Positions 1 through 8,262 are shown, counted from the stretch's first letter. The stretch is DNA of 37,588 bases from an uncultured Corynebacterium sp. (GCA_915275065.1 CAJZGD010000001.1:1-37588), one strand, 5' to 3'. The notes: generated from the letters alone by a model not told the origin. Translations and numbers: made by a program.

Positions 1-2
1 CG

Positions 3-761
3 CGCCTGCCGGTGGTGGTGATGATGGCGGGCAATCCGGGTTCGCCGGGGCAATGGTTTGGACCACTGAATGCCCAGGCAGCGCTGCAGAGTTTCCAGGC
101 TGCGCACCATGGGGTGGCACCAATCGTGTTTTCCATTGATGCCACCGGTTCGACCAACGGCAACCCGTTATGCATTGATGGCCCGGAATATAAGGTACAC
201 ACCTGGCTTGCCGACGACGTGCCAACCGGTATTAAGCGCATGTTCACCGTAGATAGTGACCAGAATCACTGGACCATTGGGGGGCTATCGTATGGGGGTA
301 CTTGTGCCCTTCAAGTGGTGACGAATTCGCCTAGCTCGTACGGTACTTTCATTAGTTATGCTGGTCAGGGCGAGCCCATATATAAGGACCATACGACTAC
401 TCTAAAAATGTTCTTCAATAATGACGAGGCAGCGTTTCAGGCCGTGAATCCTATGAATTTGTTACAACACCCTACTCCAGAGCGCCGGGCGAAATATCGA
501 CAGTTGGCCGGCTGGTTTATTGCTGGCACTGCCGATGAGCATTCGCAGCAGGCGCTTCGTCAGCTTCACGAGATTGCCCAGAATGCTGGGATTGATTCGC
601 GGTACACGGAGATTCCCGGTTCCCATACGGCCCGGGTGTGGCGGACGGGGTTTGGTCAAACATTGCCGTTTGCGGCGGCACGGGGTGGGCTCACTGCCGT
701 GGCCGACAAGGGCGCTGACAGCGGCGCCACCGCCGCTAGCACCAAGGGGCGGGCAGCATGA
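3..761 (+). CDS. Alpha/beta-hydrolase esterase, 5' end cut by the window
   Basis: The reading frame is open to the window edge, so the true start and any N-terminal membrane segment lie outside. The visible 250 or so codons show an esterase-type alpha/beta hydrolase: a GNPGSPGQWF stretch near the start of the visible part, a nucleophile elbow GLSYGG (Ser codon near base 288), and a late GSHTARVW carrying the probable catalytic His. The C-terminal 25 residues are Ala/Gly-rich and look disordered. The stop overlaps the next start (ATGA), so it is translationally coupled to the aminoacyl-phospholipid synthase. Inference: a membrane- or envelope-side hydrolase that removes aminoacyl groups from lipids, or a general envelope esterase. 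The fold resembles the esterase-D/mycolyltransferase group, but I cannot assign a substrate. Confidence 0.75.
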   Translation, partial: RLPVVVMMAGNPGSPGQWFGPLNAQAALQSFQAAHHGVAPIVFSIDATGSTNGNPLCIDGPEYKVHTWLADDVPTGIKRMFTVDSDQNHWTIGGLSYGGTCALQVVTNSPSSYGTFISYAGQGEPIYKDHTTTLKMFFNNDEAAFQAVNPMNLLQHPTPERRAKYRQLAGWFIAGTADEHSQQALRQLHEIAQNAGIDSRYTEIPGSHTARVWRTGFGQTLPFAAARGGLTAVADKGADSGATAASTKGRAA

Positions 762-3343
762 AATCGTTGACGCAGTCACTGCTGCCCCGGCGGCTTCGGA
801 AGACCAATAGGTCCCAGGATCGGGATGCCTCCGCCATGGACCAGGCAGCCGCCGCGGACACGGCAGCCACCAAGACGCCCGACAAAACTAACGCCGACCC
901 TGCGCCTGACAGCACCACCGACACCACCACAGCCCCCGGCGCCGCCTGGGCGAAACTACTTGCATACCTGCGGCATATGGCGTGGATTATTCGGGTGGCG
1001 CGCCGGGTGCCAATCACCTCGGCGTTGATTGTGGTGGCGTGGGTGATGTGGCTGTTGGCACGCAGCACTTCGCCGCAGCGGGCCTATGGGTTGACGTCGG
1101 ATATGGCGGGCCAGTCGTGGCGGTTTTTCACTTCCGGGTTGACGGAGAAGACGTTCCCGTCGTTGTTGATTGCCACGGTGGTGTTGGTGGTATTGGGGAG
1201 TGCCGCCGAATACATGTTGGGGAGCCGCCAGTATGTGGGGTTTAGCCTGGTTTTGCATGTGTTTTCGGTGATTGGCATGCTGGTGACCCGGGATGTGATG
1301 GTGGTGTGCCGGTCGTCGTGGGCGAAGTCGTGGTTGACTGAGCCGTTTTTGTCGCAGATTCCGTGGGTATTTGGGGTGGCGACGGTGGCGTCGTCCCATT
1401 TTGGTAGGTTGTGGCGGCGCCGCCTGTTGGTGGTGTTGTTGGTGATTACCGGGTCGATGGTGTTGTATTCGGGTTCTGCCGCGGATGTGGCTCGGTTGAT
1501 GGCGGTGGTTGCCGGTGCGGTGATGTCCCGGATGCCGGTGCGGGGGTCGTTGCGGCGGAGTTCGCTTCAGGAGTTTCGGCTGCTCATTGCCGCGGCGTTT
1601 GTGATGGTTTCTGCGGGCCCGTTGATGACGTCGGTGAATCCTGATTCTGATGCGCCATTGTCGCGGATTTACCTGCTCACGTGGGAGGAGAGCCCGGTGA
1701 CGGTGCGTGAGGCCGGGGTGTTGGGCGCGGTTTTTAATCTGGTGCCATTGATTATTGCGGTGGTGCTGTCGATCGGCTTGGCCCGAGGCCGGCGGATTGC
1801 CTGGTGGGGCGCCCAAGTGTTTTTATGGGCGACAATCGTGGGGTTGTTGTTTGAGGCGTTTCGGATTACGAAGCTGGAAACAGATATCCCTATCAAGGTG
1901 ATGGTTTCATATGGGTTGCTGACGGTGTTGCCATGGTTAGTGCTCATTGTGGTGTTGCTTATGTATTGGCGGGATTTCCGGGCGCCGGCGGAGCATGGTA
2001 CAGCAAAGTTGTTGATATTGCGTATTTCGTCGTTTGCGGTGTTGGTGTGTTGTTTGTGGGTTGGTAGCGTCATGGCGTTGCGGGATCATTTTGATCCGCA
2101 TGCGTCGCTACTAGGCACGATAAAGGCGTTGCGGGTGGTGTTATTGCCGCCGGTGTTGTCGAGGGTGTTTGTGGCGGATCTTCATCCGGCGGACCAGTTG
2201 GGCTGGTGGCTGGGGTTATGGCCGGGCCCGGTGTTGGGGATCGCGGTTGCGGTTTTCTTGTATATTGCGTGCCGGTCGACGCATGTGGAGTTGGGGGATG
2301 ATGCGAAGCATCAGCGGATGCAGCAGATTTTGACGACTGGTCGGGGTGGGGATCATTTGTCGTGGATGACGTTGTGGCCGGGCAATTTGGTGTGGGAGGC
2401 CAAGGATGGTGCTGGTTATGTGGCGTATCGGCTGCATTCGTCGACGGTGATTACGTTGGGTGAGCCGGTGGTGAATTCGGGTGATGCCACGGCCCAGTCG
2501 CTTGCTGATGAGTTTGGGAAGTTTGCGGAGCAGCAGGGGTGGACGTTGGCGTGGTATTCGGTGGGGGCGGAGTTTGCCGCGGGCCGGCCGGGCACTTCAA
2601 AGCTGCAGGTGGCTGAGGAGTCGATTGTGTCGACGGAGTTGGTGACGTTTCGGGGGAAGAAGTTTCAGGATGTGCGGACTGCCCGGAATCGTGCCGGTAA
2701 GGAGGGGATTCGGGCGGTGTGGACCACGTGGAATGATGCCGGCCCGATGATTCGTACCCAGATTCGAGCGTTGTCGGAGGAGTGGGTTTCGGATAAGTCG
2801 CTGCCGGAGATGGGGTTCACGTTGGGGAATCTTTCCACATTGCACGACCCGGAGGTGCGGTTGATGTTGGCGTTGGATGAGCACGATAATTTGCATGGGG
2901 TGACGAGTTGGTTGCCGGTGTATGAGCATGGGGCGCTTGCCGGATGGATGTTGGATTTCATGCGGCGGGATCCGACTGGGTTTAGGCCGGTGGTGGAGTT
3001 TTTGATTGCGGAAACGTTGGTGCAGGCCCATGAGGATGGTTTGGGCTGGATTTCTTTGTCGGGTGCACCATTGGCCCATGAGGCGTCTGGTGAGGAGAAT
3101 CCGCTGGATACGGTGACGGATGTGTTGGGTCGGACGTTGGAGCCGCTGTATGGGTTCCGTAGTTTGGCGTCGTTTAAGCGAAAATTTTTGCCAGAATATG
3201 CGCCGTGGTTCCTGGTGTATACCGACCCTGCGACTCTTCCAGCGATAGGATTAGCGGTGAGTGCTGCATATGTGCCAGACTTCTCGATCGCAGATATGCA
3301 GCGTGCTGCCCGACAATTACTTGCCGCCCGCAAGGAGGAATAA
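758..3343 (+). CDS. MprF-like aminoacyl-phosphatidylglycerol synthase (DUF2156)
   Basis: An 861-residue protein. Residues 1-65 are a charged, Ala/Thr/Asp-rich cytoplasmic tail. A long polytopic region (about 85-500) holds many hydrophobic helices with short loops. Residues from about 515 to 845 are a soluble DUF2156/MprF catalytic domain, recognisable from GRGGDHLSWMTLW, the GEPV strand, a KKFQDVRTARNRA helix and the MLDFMRRD block. The family transfers an amino acid (Lys or Ala) from aminoacyl-tRNA to phosphatidylglycerol, and in corynebacteria also to diacylglycerol, lowering surface negative charge. The start overlaps the upstream esterase by 4 bp and the stop overlaps the downstream hydrolase (TAATG), giving a tight three-gene operon. 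The amino acid used cannot be read from sequence. Confidence 0.85.
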   Translation: MKSLTQSLLPRRLRKTNRSQDRDASAMDQAAAADTAATKTPDKTNADPAPDSTTDTTTAPGAAWAKLLAYLRHMAWIIRVARRVPITSALIVVAWVMWLLARSTSPQRAYGLTSDMAGQSWRFFTSGLTEKTFPSLLIATVVLVVLGSAAEYMLGSRQYVGFSLVLHVFSVIGMLVTRDVMVVCRSSWAKSWLTEPFLSQIPWVFGVATVASSHFGRLWRRRLLVVLLVITGSMVLYSGSAADVARLMAVVAGAVMSRMPVRGSLRRSSLQEFRLLIAAAFVMVSAGPLMTSVNPDSDAPLSRIYLLTWEESPVTVREAGVLGAVFNLVPLIIAVVLSIGLARGRRIAWWGAQVFLWATIVGLLFEAFRITKLETDIPIKVMVSYGLLTVLPWLVLIVVLLMYWRDFRAPAEHGTAKLLILRISSFAVLVCCLWVGSVMALRDHFDPHASLLGTIKALRVVLLPPVLSRVFVADLHPADQLGWWLGLWPGPVLGIAVAVFLYIACRSTHVELGDDAKHQRMQQILTTGRGGDHLSWMTLWPGNLVWEAKDGAGYVAYRLHSSTVITLGEPVVNSGDATAQSLADEFGKFAEQQGWTLAWYSVGAEFAAGRPGTSKLQVAEESIVSTELVTFRGKKFQDVRTARNRAGKEGIRAVWTTWNDAGPMIRTQIRALSEEWVSDKSLPEMGFTLGNLSTLHDPEVRLMLALDEHDNLHGVTSWLPVYEHGALAGWMLDFMRRDPTGFRPVVEFLIAETLVQAHEDGLGWISLSGAPLAHEASGEENPLDTVTDVLGRTLEPLYGFRSLASFKRKFLPEYAPWFLVYTDPATLPAIGLAVSAAYVPDFSIADMQRAARQLLAARKEE

Positions 3344-3972
3344 TGGCTTTGTTCGACTGGATTCCGCGGTTGGATCCGCGTAAGGCGTTGCCGTCATCGA
3401 CTGGTACTAGTGGTATACCTGTGGTGTTGCTGCATGGCGCATATAGCACCCCGAAAGCGTTTGGGGCGTTGGCCGCGGCGTTGAATGAGGTAGGGCGGCC
3501 GTTTATAGCCCCCGATTATGCGCATTATGGTACTGGTGCGTTTGTCGACGGCCTTCGGGAGGTGACGACGATTTGTGAGGGATTCCGGTCGTTTGACATA
3601 GTGGGCCATTCGTTTGGTGGGATTATAGGGTTGCAGTTGGCGCGGCAGCCGGAGTTTGCGGGGAAGGTGTCGACGATCATTGGTTTGGGCACGCCATGGC
3701 GGGGGTTGCCGACGAAGGGGAAGCACATGGTGAAGTTGTTTGGGCAGGCGTATGAGGATTTGCGGGGCCCGTTTGAGGTGGATGATGTGGATCCTGGCAT
3801 TAAGGTGTATTCGGTGATTTCCACGGCGGATAAGACAGTGAATCCGAAGTTTTCCCAGTTTGGGGAGGTTATAGTGTTGGATGGTTCGGTGGCGCATGCG
3901 GCGTTGCCGAAGGAAGCGAAGGTGATTACGTCGCTGTTGGAGGAGGCCGAGTTGGCCCGGGGGCCACAATAG
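3343..3972 (+). CDS. Alpha/beta hydrolase, lipase-like (209 aa)
   Basis: I place the start at ATG 3343, not at an earlier in-frame codon inside the previous gene. A strong AGGAGG (3333-3338) sits 4 bases upstream and the ATG overlaps the preceding stop by one base. The protein has the lipase/triacylglycerol-hydrolase layout: oxyanion-hole HGAYSTP at residue about 29, nucleophile GHSFGG at about 89, a candidate acid in STADKTVNP and a candidate His in SVAHAALP near the C terminus. No signal peptide is visible, so it is probably cytoplasmic. Coupling to the MprF-like synthase suggests a lipid-editing role such as de-aminoacylation or diacylglycerol handling. This is inference from context. Confidence 0.8.
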   Translation: MALFDWIPRLDPRKALPSSTGTSGIPVVLLHGAYSTPKAFGALAAALNEVGRPFIAPDYAHYGTGAFVDGLREVTTICEGFRSFDIVGHSFGGIIGLQLARQPEFAGKVSTIIGLGTPWRGLPTKGKHMVKLFGQAYEDLRGPFEVDDVDPGIKVYSVISTADKTVNPKFSQFGEVIVLDGSVAHAALPKEAKVITSLLEEAELARGPQ

Positions 3973-4361
3973 GCTTCGCTAGTCGACGATAGGCGCTGCG
4001 GTAGGGCCCGATTTGCTGCCGCAAGGTCGTCGACAAGCATAGTTTTTTATGGTATCTAAGCTGTGCAATTCGCCATGCAGCGTCCGCATGCTTGACGACG
4101 CCCAAAGGTTTGAGAACTTATGGGATATCAGCTATTTTTGCGATTTTTGAATGACCGCCACACATGCTTGCGTCATGAATATTCTTGACATTCATGCCCT
4201 CAATATGAGTAGCACCCCCTAGTGAGGGAATGTGTTCTGTGTCGCAGCAAAAAAATCTGCTCTACTATTTTTATGCGACTTACAAGCCATTAGTTCAATT
4301 GGCGATATCTAACCCAGTCCAAATAAACTTTATCTATCAATCTCTTTGACATCCATATAGC
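3973..4361. other. Intergenic, AT-rich, no gene seen
   Basis: This 389-base gap separates the lipid operon from the HTH gene. Composition drops sharply from GC-rich to AT-rich near base 4040, which I read as the left edge of an accessory patch. No convincing ORF, RNA gene or intrinsic terminator is visible. A promoter for the HTH gene probably lies in 4260-4350, but I cannot pick convincing -35/-10 boxes. Confidence 0.4.
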
Positions 4362-4649
4362 GTGACTGACATGCTCAACATCATGGGAAGTAGATCAAGA
4401 AATGACGTTGGAGCGTTTGGAAAAATCGTCGCCGAGATCCTTAACGACGCACGATTAAACCACAATGTTTCGCAACTTCAACTTCAAGAATCCACAGGTA
4501 TTTCCCAATCCCAGCTATCAAAGCAATTACGCGGAATTCGGGCAATTAACCTTGATGAGCTTGAGGCAATCTGCGCCACGTTATCAATATCTGTAAAAGA
4601 AGTTCTTATCCTTGCAGAGGCAAAACTCGACGCCACCCGGAAGACATAA
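4362..4649 (+). CDS. Small XRE/Cro-type HTH regulator
   Basis: A 95-residue single-domain protein. Residues about 36-76 (VSQLQLQESTGISQSQLSKQ followed by an INLDELEAICATLSI helix) match the five-helix Cro/CI HTH: helix-turn-helix with the GISQSQLSK recognition helix, then the LDELEAIC helix. There is no effector or metal-binding domain. GTG 4362 gives the longest frame; ATG 4371 or ATG 4383 are alternatives, and none has a good Shine-Dalgarno sequence. It is isolated in AT-rich sequence next to decayed genes, so it may be a relic of a mobile or phage-like insertion. Target unknown. Confidence 0.7.
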   Translation: MTDMLNIMGSRSRNDVGAFGKIVAEILNDARLNHNVSQLQLQESTGISQSQLSKQLRGIRAINLDELEAICATLSISVKEVLILAEAKLDATRKT

Positions 4650-4925
4650 TGAAGCCCTTGAAGCCCCCATATTCACAGCCCCTCGACACGATAAATTACG
4701 GAAGGTTCTCGTGGATAATCAGCCCAATAATTCATAGGATAAATTTATTTAACGCCACACTTATATGGCGGTCGTCTTATATAAATTCATAAATGAAATT
4801 CGCTACCATTAACACCGACATGTGGGCTTTGCCATAATAATCCGGGGGTGTTTTTCAAAACTCTTCCAGTACGTTAGGCCGATTCGGCAACACCCCGCCC
4901 CGCATGCCACCCCCGACGAATCCGC

Positions 4926-5222
4926 ATGACGCATCGTTACAGTAGTACACAATTTATCCTCGCCTTCGGAGGATCACTCCTCTTCCTTGCTACCGTCTCG
5001 GTCCGACTGCCCCGATTATTCCCGGCAGACCTGATAGGTGCGGCACTCGCCGGATTGGGGGCAACGTTTCAGGGAGTGATCCGTATGGTGTCGCTGGACC
5101 TCATAGGCGCGCCGCAAGGCACATCGGTGGATACTGTAGTAGCTATCTCCTCCTTTGAGTCGCCAATAAGCCCGTTTCACCACCCAAGCCATCAAAAGGG
5201 TTGCCCCGTGTGCCCAAGATAG
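4926..5222 (+). pseudogene. Remnant of FecCD-type siderophore ABC permease
   Basis: The frame encodes about 98 residues. Residues 10-66 match the conserved first part of FecCD-family permeases: a hydrophobic helix, then VRLPRLFPADLIGAALAG and GATFQGVIRMVSLDLIGAP. These correspond to the family motif R-hPR-hhA-hhhGAALA-hGA-hFQ---RN-hAdPhhLG. Normal FecCD proteins are about 330 residues. Here similarity stops after about 66 residues and the frame runs into unrelated sequence. What remains is a truncated permease fragment that cannot form a channel. The sequence between the HTH gene and this fragment (4650-4925) holds no gene I can identify. Confidence 0.65.
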
Positions 5223-5475
5223 ATAGCATCCCGACACTGGTCAAAGGCACCAATCTGAACAAGAGGGAAATACTGGCCACTAATCCAGACGTGGTGCTTT
5301 CATCCAATGGCAAACAGGTTGAAGATACCCTCGCCGTTGATGCCCCATGATAAAGATGGGCTTCCAAAACTTCGAAGACTTACAACACACCATCAAGATT
5401 ACTGCCGACGGCATTGGGACGAATAAAGCCAAAAACCTGGCCCAAGAATTCTCCGCCTACCCAGCGACTGAATAA
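5186..5475 (+). pseudogene. Frameshifted remnant of siderophore-binding protein (FecB/FhuD type)
   Basis: Two short frames continue each other. From 5216 to the TGA at 5348-5350 the translation includes KIDSIPTLVKGTNLNKREIL and NPDVVLSSNG, the usual 'lE-IlalkPDlVl' block of periplasmic iron-siderophore binding proteins. From 5347 to the TAA at 5473-5475 a second frame reads FQNFEDLQHTIKITADGIGT then NKAKNLAQEF, matching the later 'sledl--sI--lg--tG-e-kA--L' block in the right order. A frame change at about 5347 joins them. Signal peptide and both ends are missing. With the permease fragment just upstream, this looks like the corpse of a siderophore import operon. Confidence 0.6.
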
Positions 5476-5508
5476 GCTTCTCTGAAAGCACATATCTGGT
5501 GCGGTAAT

Positions 5509-6195
5509 GTGACATGCATGTCTATCCGCCACCCTGCACTACGTGAAATGTATGGGAAATTAGCCAACCACCACACAGTAATTTTCCTTGATGAGAGCTA
5601 TCGTGAACCCGTCCAACAATCAGAAGAAGAAGAAGGTTATTATATTATTGCTGGTTCAATGCTGAAGAAAGACAACCTAGAAGGCACACGCCTACAATTA
5701 CAAGAAATTGTAGGCGACAACTATTTCCATACCACCAAAGCGCTGCAAACCGCTAATGGGACAAAAATCGTTCAATCTTTACTCCAACAATGCCAGGAGT
5801 GGAATGACAACCACATTCTGGTCATAAATACCCAACTCACACCAGGGTGCAACATAGAGCATGCCCGACAGCAATGCTTAAGAAGGCTTATTGTAGACCT
5901 GAAAACAGACACCCGCGCAATCGTCTTTGAAAAACGACAACACAGCAAAGAAAACAATTCCGACGAAGCACTAATAAAAACGCTCCGTCAAGCCAAAGCA
6001 CTATCTGACCAGACACGAACCATGTGGGTATCACCATCAGATGAAAAACTACTATGGTTACCCGATTTAGTAGCAATGGCCTATCGACGCACCATTACCC
6101 ACACCAATGAAACTAGTTTGTTATTCCCTCAATATCTACAACAATCCACCACTATTATCCCCATCACCTACCAAGATAATCCCCTAGAAAATTGA
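5509..6195 (+). CDS. DUF3800-like protein
   Basis: A 228-residue soluble protein in AT-rich DNA with codon use unlike the flanking core genes. Diagnostic features of DUF3800 are present in order: VIFLDES at residues about 24-30 (family yhDESG), YYIIAGSML, an FHTTKAL element where the family has E-H-sx-L, and a C-terminal LLWLPDLVAMAYRR matching hQlADhhAgalrr. DUF3800 proteins have an RNase H-like fold, are often found in phage and mobile regions, and have no settled function. Start: GTG 5509 or ATG 5518; neither has a clear ribosome-binding site. The Gly after DES is replaced by Tyr, so it is a divergent member. Confidence 0.55.
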   Translation: MTCMSIRHPALREMYGKLANHHTVIFLDESYREPVQQSEEEEGYYIIAGSMLKKDNLEGTRLQLQEIVGDNYFHTTKALQTANGTKIVQSLLQQCQEWNDNHILVINTQLTPGCNIEHARQQCLRRLIVDLKTDTRAIVFEKRQHSKENNSDEALIKTLRQAKALSDQTRTMWVSPSDEKLLWLPDLVAMAYRRTITHTNETSLLFPQYLQQSTTIIPITYQDNPLEN

Positions 6196-6405
6196 AAGGC
6201 CCCCATCGGCCGCAGCACTCAGGGAGCCGAGACATACACGGACTGGGGATTTAAGTTCCCAGAAGAAGTATGCTCCTTACACATAATGGTAGCAGCGCAA
6301 GCAGAACACACAGTTTCCACATTGCCTAAACTTCGGCGCAATAAGAAAATCAAAAACATTGGATCACGCCGAAGCCCCCAATGGGTTCTTACGGATAACT
6401 CTTAA
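6196..6405 (+). other. Open frame continuing past the DUF3800-like stop
   Basis: After the TGA at 6193-6195 the same frame stays open for about 69 codons to a TAA at 6403-6405. It encodes a protein-like mixed sequence (for example GAETYTDWGFKFPEEVCSLH, then basic KLRRNKKIKN). It has no upstream start codon and only one internal ATG. It could be a separated C-terminal exon of a longer ancestral gene, a fragment of another gene, or chance. I cannot name it. Confidence 0.25.
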
Positions 6406-6409
6406 ATCA

Positions 6410-6583
6410 GTGCAGGTCAGGCTTTTTTGAAAAATGGGATGATTTCCGACCAGTTTCGGTCAAATTCACCCCATTTTTGCCAAAATAAACCCCATTTCTG
6501 CTGGTCATCCTTTTTTGCAGAAGGTGTCAATTCTTGACAGCTTCAAAAAAGAAAATCGGTATTGGTGCAGTTCAGGCTTTTTT
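6410..6583. repeat. Pair of 19-bp direct repeats around an inverted repeat
   Basis: GTGCAGGTCAGGCTTTTTT at 6410-6428 recurs as GTGCAGTTCAGGCTTTTTT at 6565-6583, with 18 of 19 bases identical and a 155-bp period. Between them lies an imperfect inverted repeat (AAAAATGGGATGA near 6430 against TCACCCCATTTTT ending near 6477) with a smaller GACC/GGTC pair inside, and two CCCCATTT blocks about 21 bp apart. The sequence is AT-rich and noncoding. It may be a small insertion or MITE-like remnant, or a regulatory structure. The stretch from 6584 to 6750 holds nothing else I can identify. Confidence 0.45.
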
Positions 6584-6757
6584 AGCGTCAAAAACGGACA
6601 AATAGAGACACCACTACAAATTTTCCATAATTTACATATTTTATTCTCATATTTTACACTTCGTATACACCATGGGCTTCCCTACTAAAACAAAACCCTA
6701 CAAATAGCGGACCATGGAATAGTAAAAACCTAAGCAATATACTATGTAAAACTAGGC

Positions 6758-6763
6758 TATAAT
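6758..6763 (+). promoter_or_regulatory. -10 box for the coiled-coil gene
   Basis: A perfect TATAAT lies about 60 bases before the chosen start at 6824. No good -35 is visible at the usual distance, which is common in corynebacterial promoters. Confidence 0.45.
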
Positions 6764-6823
6764 GAGGAAATCTGCTATTACCAGGCAAAACCTCATCCAC
6801 TCGTGATAGATAAGGAGTCGCAC

Positions 6824-7099
6824 ATGACTGACCAAGAGAAAATAGCCTATTTAGAGCAAGCACTCCGGGAGAAGGATCACGAGCTCATGCGGGCCCGGCA
6901 GGAGTTTTCCGGCCAGATTGCCGCCAATAATCTGGGGGACGCCTCGCTGCGGCACAGGATAGAGCTAGCAGAACAAGAACTAGGGTTTATGCGGCAACAA
7001 CTCGCCGACAAGGATGCCGAAATCGACCGGCTCACCAAGGTGGTCGACACGTTGCAGGCCGCCATCACCACGTTGAATGGTTCCGGCGCGGGCGCATAG
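6824..7099 (+). CDS. Small coiled-coil protein (91 aa)
   Basis: The start is ATG 6824, because AAGGAG at 6812-6817 sits 6 bases upstream; an earlier in-frame start at 6803 lacks this. The protein is almost entirely heptad-patterned: TDQEKIAYLEQALREKDHEL, then AEQELGFMRQQLADKDAEID and LTKVVDTLQAAITTL, ending in a short GSGAGA tail. There is no membrane segment or enzymatic motif. It is probably a dimeric or trimeric coiled-coil scaffold. Function unknown. Confidence 0.7.
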   Translation: MTDQEKIAYLEQALREKDHELMRARQEFSGQIAANNLGDASLRHRIELAEQELGFMRQQLADKDAEIDRLTKVVDTLQAAITTLNGSGAGA

Positions 7100-7108
7100 C
7101 ACAACAAA

Positions 7109-7142
7109 CCCCCAGTTCACATCGTACGATGCAAGCTGGGGG
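7109..7142 (-). terminator. Intrinsic terminator of tRNA-Ser
   Basis: CCCCCAG (7109-7115) pairs with CTGGGGG (7136-7142), and a 12-bp palindrome CATCGTACGATG lies in the loop region. On the minus strand the stem is followed by TTTGTTGTG, a weak U-tract. It lies directly 3' of the minus-strand tRNA and just after the coiled-coil stop, so it may serve both directions. Confidence 0.65.
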
Positions 7143-7152
7143 CCCTGATCTG

Positions 7153-7237
7153 CGGAAGCGGGGGGATTTGAACCCCCGGATAGTTTCCTATCGCTGGTTT
7201 TCAAGACCAGTGCATTCGGCCGCTCTGCCACACTTCC
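7153..7237 (-). tRNA. tRNA-Ser (anticodon UGA)
   Basis: On the minus strand the acceptor arm GGAAGTG pairs with CGCTTCC (one G-U pair) and the discriminator is G. The anticodon arm is CTGGTCTTGAAAACCAG with TGA in the loop. There is a long class II variable arm (CGATAGGAAACTATCC) and a T arm GGGGGTTCAAATCCCCC. The long variable arm together with TGA identifies serine. CCA is not fully encoded (the discriminator is followed by CA then G). Confidence 0.95.
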
Positions 7238-7250
7238 CTATGACAAGGAA

Positions 7251-7279
7251 AGATTACCAAAAAGTCGGTACGCTGTAAA
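7251..7279 (-). promoter_or_regulatory. Promoter of tRNA-Ser
   Basis: On the minus strand TTTACA (7274-7279) and TAATCT (7251-7256) are spaced by exactly 17 bases and lie 13 bases before the tRNA 5' end. The -35 box is only 3 bases from the start codon of the divergent oxidoreductase gene, so the two promoters must overlap. Confidence 0.65.
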
Positions 7280-7282
7280 AGC

Positions 7283-8254
7283 ATGAAAGCGATAGTTGTT
7301 ACGGCTGATAAAACCTTGGAATTGGCCGAGGTCCCCGCCCCACAATTGCGGGCCGGGGAGGTGCTCGTCAAGGTCCATGCGACCGGGGTGAACCGGGCAG
7401 ATTTATTGCAGGCCGCGGGCTATTACCCGCCCCCACCAGGCGAATCAGAGATCATGGGGTTGGAGTGCGCCGGCGAAATCGTGGATGCTGGCGATACCGA
7501 CCGTCAGGTTGGTGAGAAGGTTGCGTGTCTCTTGGCGGGCGGGGGCTACGCCGAATATGTGGCGGTGCCGGCCGGCCAACTGCTGCCCATTCCTGAAGGA
7601 TATTCCTATGAACAGGCGGCCGCGGTGGTTGAGGTGGCGGCCACGGTGTGGTCAAATCTGGGCATGCTCACCGGGTTGGCGGCGGGCCAGACCGTCCTGA
7701 TTCATGGGGGCGCGGGCGGGATTGGCACGTTTGCTATCCAATTGGCGAAGCATTTGGGAGCACAGGTGGCGGTCACCGCTGGTAGCGTCGAAAAGCTTGA
7801 AGCTTGTCGACGCCTAGGCGCAGACATCCTCATTAATTATCGGGAGGAAAACTTCGCCGACGTGCTCAAGAACCGGTGCGACCGGATTCTCGACATCATT
7901 GGGGCGAAATATCTGGATCAGAACGTGACCGCGTTGGCGCCGGACGGGCACATGGTCATCATTGGGATGCAGGGCGGGGTCAAGGGCGAGCTCAATATTG
8001 GCAAGCTGCTGGCCAAACGCGGCACGATTTCGGCGACGGCGCTTCGGGCCCGCAGCCACGATGACAAGGCCCGAATCGTGGCGGACACCATCGAACATGT
8101 GTGGCCGCTGCTTGCCGACGGCACCATCACGCATCAGCTGCACGCCACTCTTCCGCTTGCCGACGCTGCCCGCGCCCACGAACTGCTCCGCAGCGGTGCC
8201 GTCACCGGAACCCTAGTTTTGAACGTTTGTTCGAACGAGGCATCAAAAGGTTAA
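7283..8254 (+). CDS. NAD(P)H:quinone oxidoreductase, zeta-crystallin/PIG3 type
   Basis: A 323-residue zinc-independent member of the medium-chain dehydrogenase family. The N-terminal GroES-like part contains TGVNRADLLQAAGYYPPPPG and the GLECAGEIV strand. The Rossmann part contains the NADPH-binding HGGAGGIGTFAIQLAKHLGA at about 140-160, an ITAGS-like strand (VAVTAGS), LGAD and INYREENF. The YYPPPPG segment is typical of PIG3-type quinone reductases. No structural-zinc Cys cluster is visible. The start ATG 7283 has no Shine-Dalgarno sequence. A possible -10 (TACGCT, 7269-7274) lies 8 bases upstream, suggesting a leaderless mRNA, which is common in corynebacteria. Confidence 0.88.
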   Translation: MKAIVVTADKTLELAEVPAPQLRAGEVLVKVHATGVNRADLLQAAGYYPPPPGESEIMGLECAGEIVDAGDTDRQVGEKVACLLAGGGYAEYVAVPAGQLLPIPEGYSYEQAAAVVEVAATVWSNLGMLTGLAAGQTVLIHGGAGGIGTFAIQLAKHLGAQVAVTAGSVEKLEACRRLGADILINYREENFADVLKNRCDRILDIIGAKYLDQNVTALAPDGHMVIIGMQGGVKGELNIGKLLAKRGTISATALRARSHDDKARIVADTIEHVWPLLADGTITHQLHATLPLADAARAHELLRSGAVTGTLVLNVCSNEASKG

Positions 8255-8262
8255 TCGAACAT

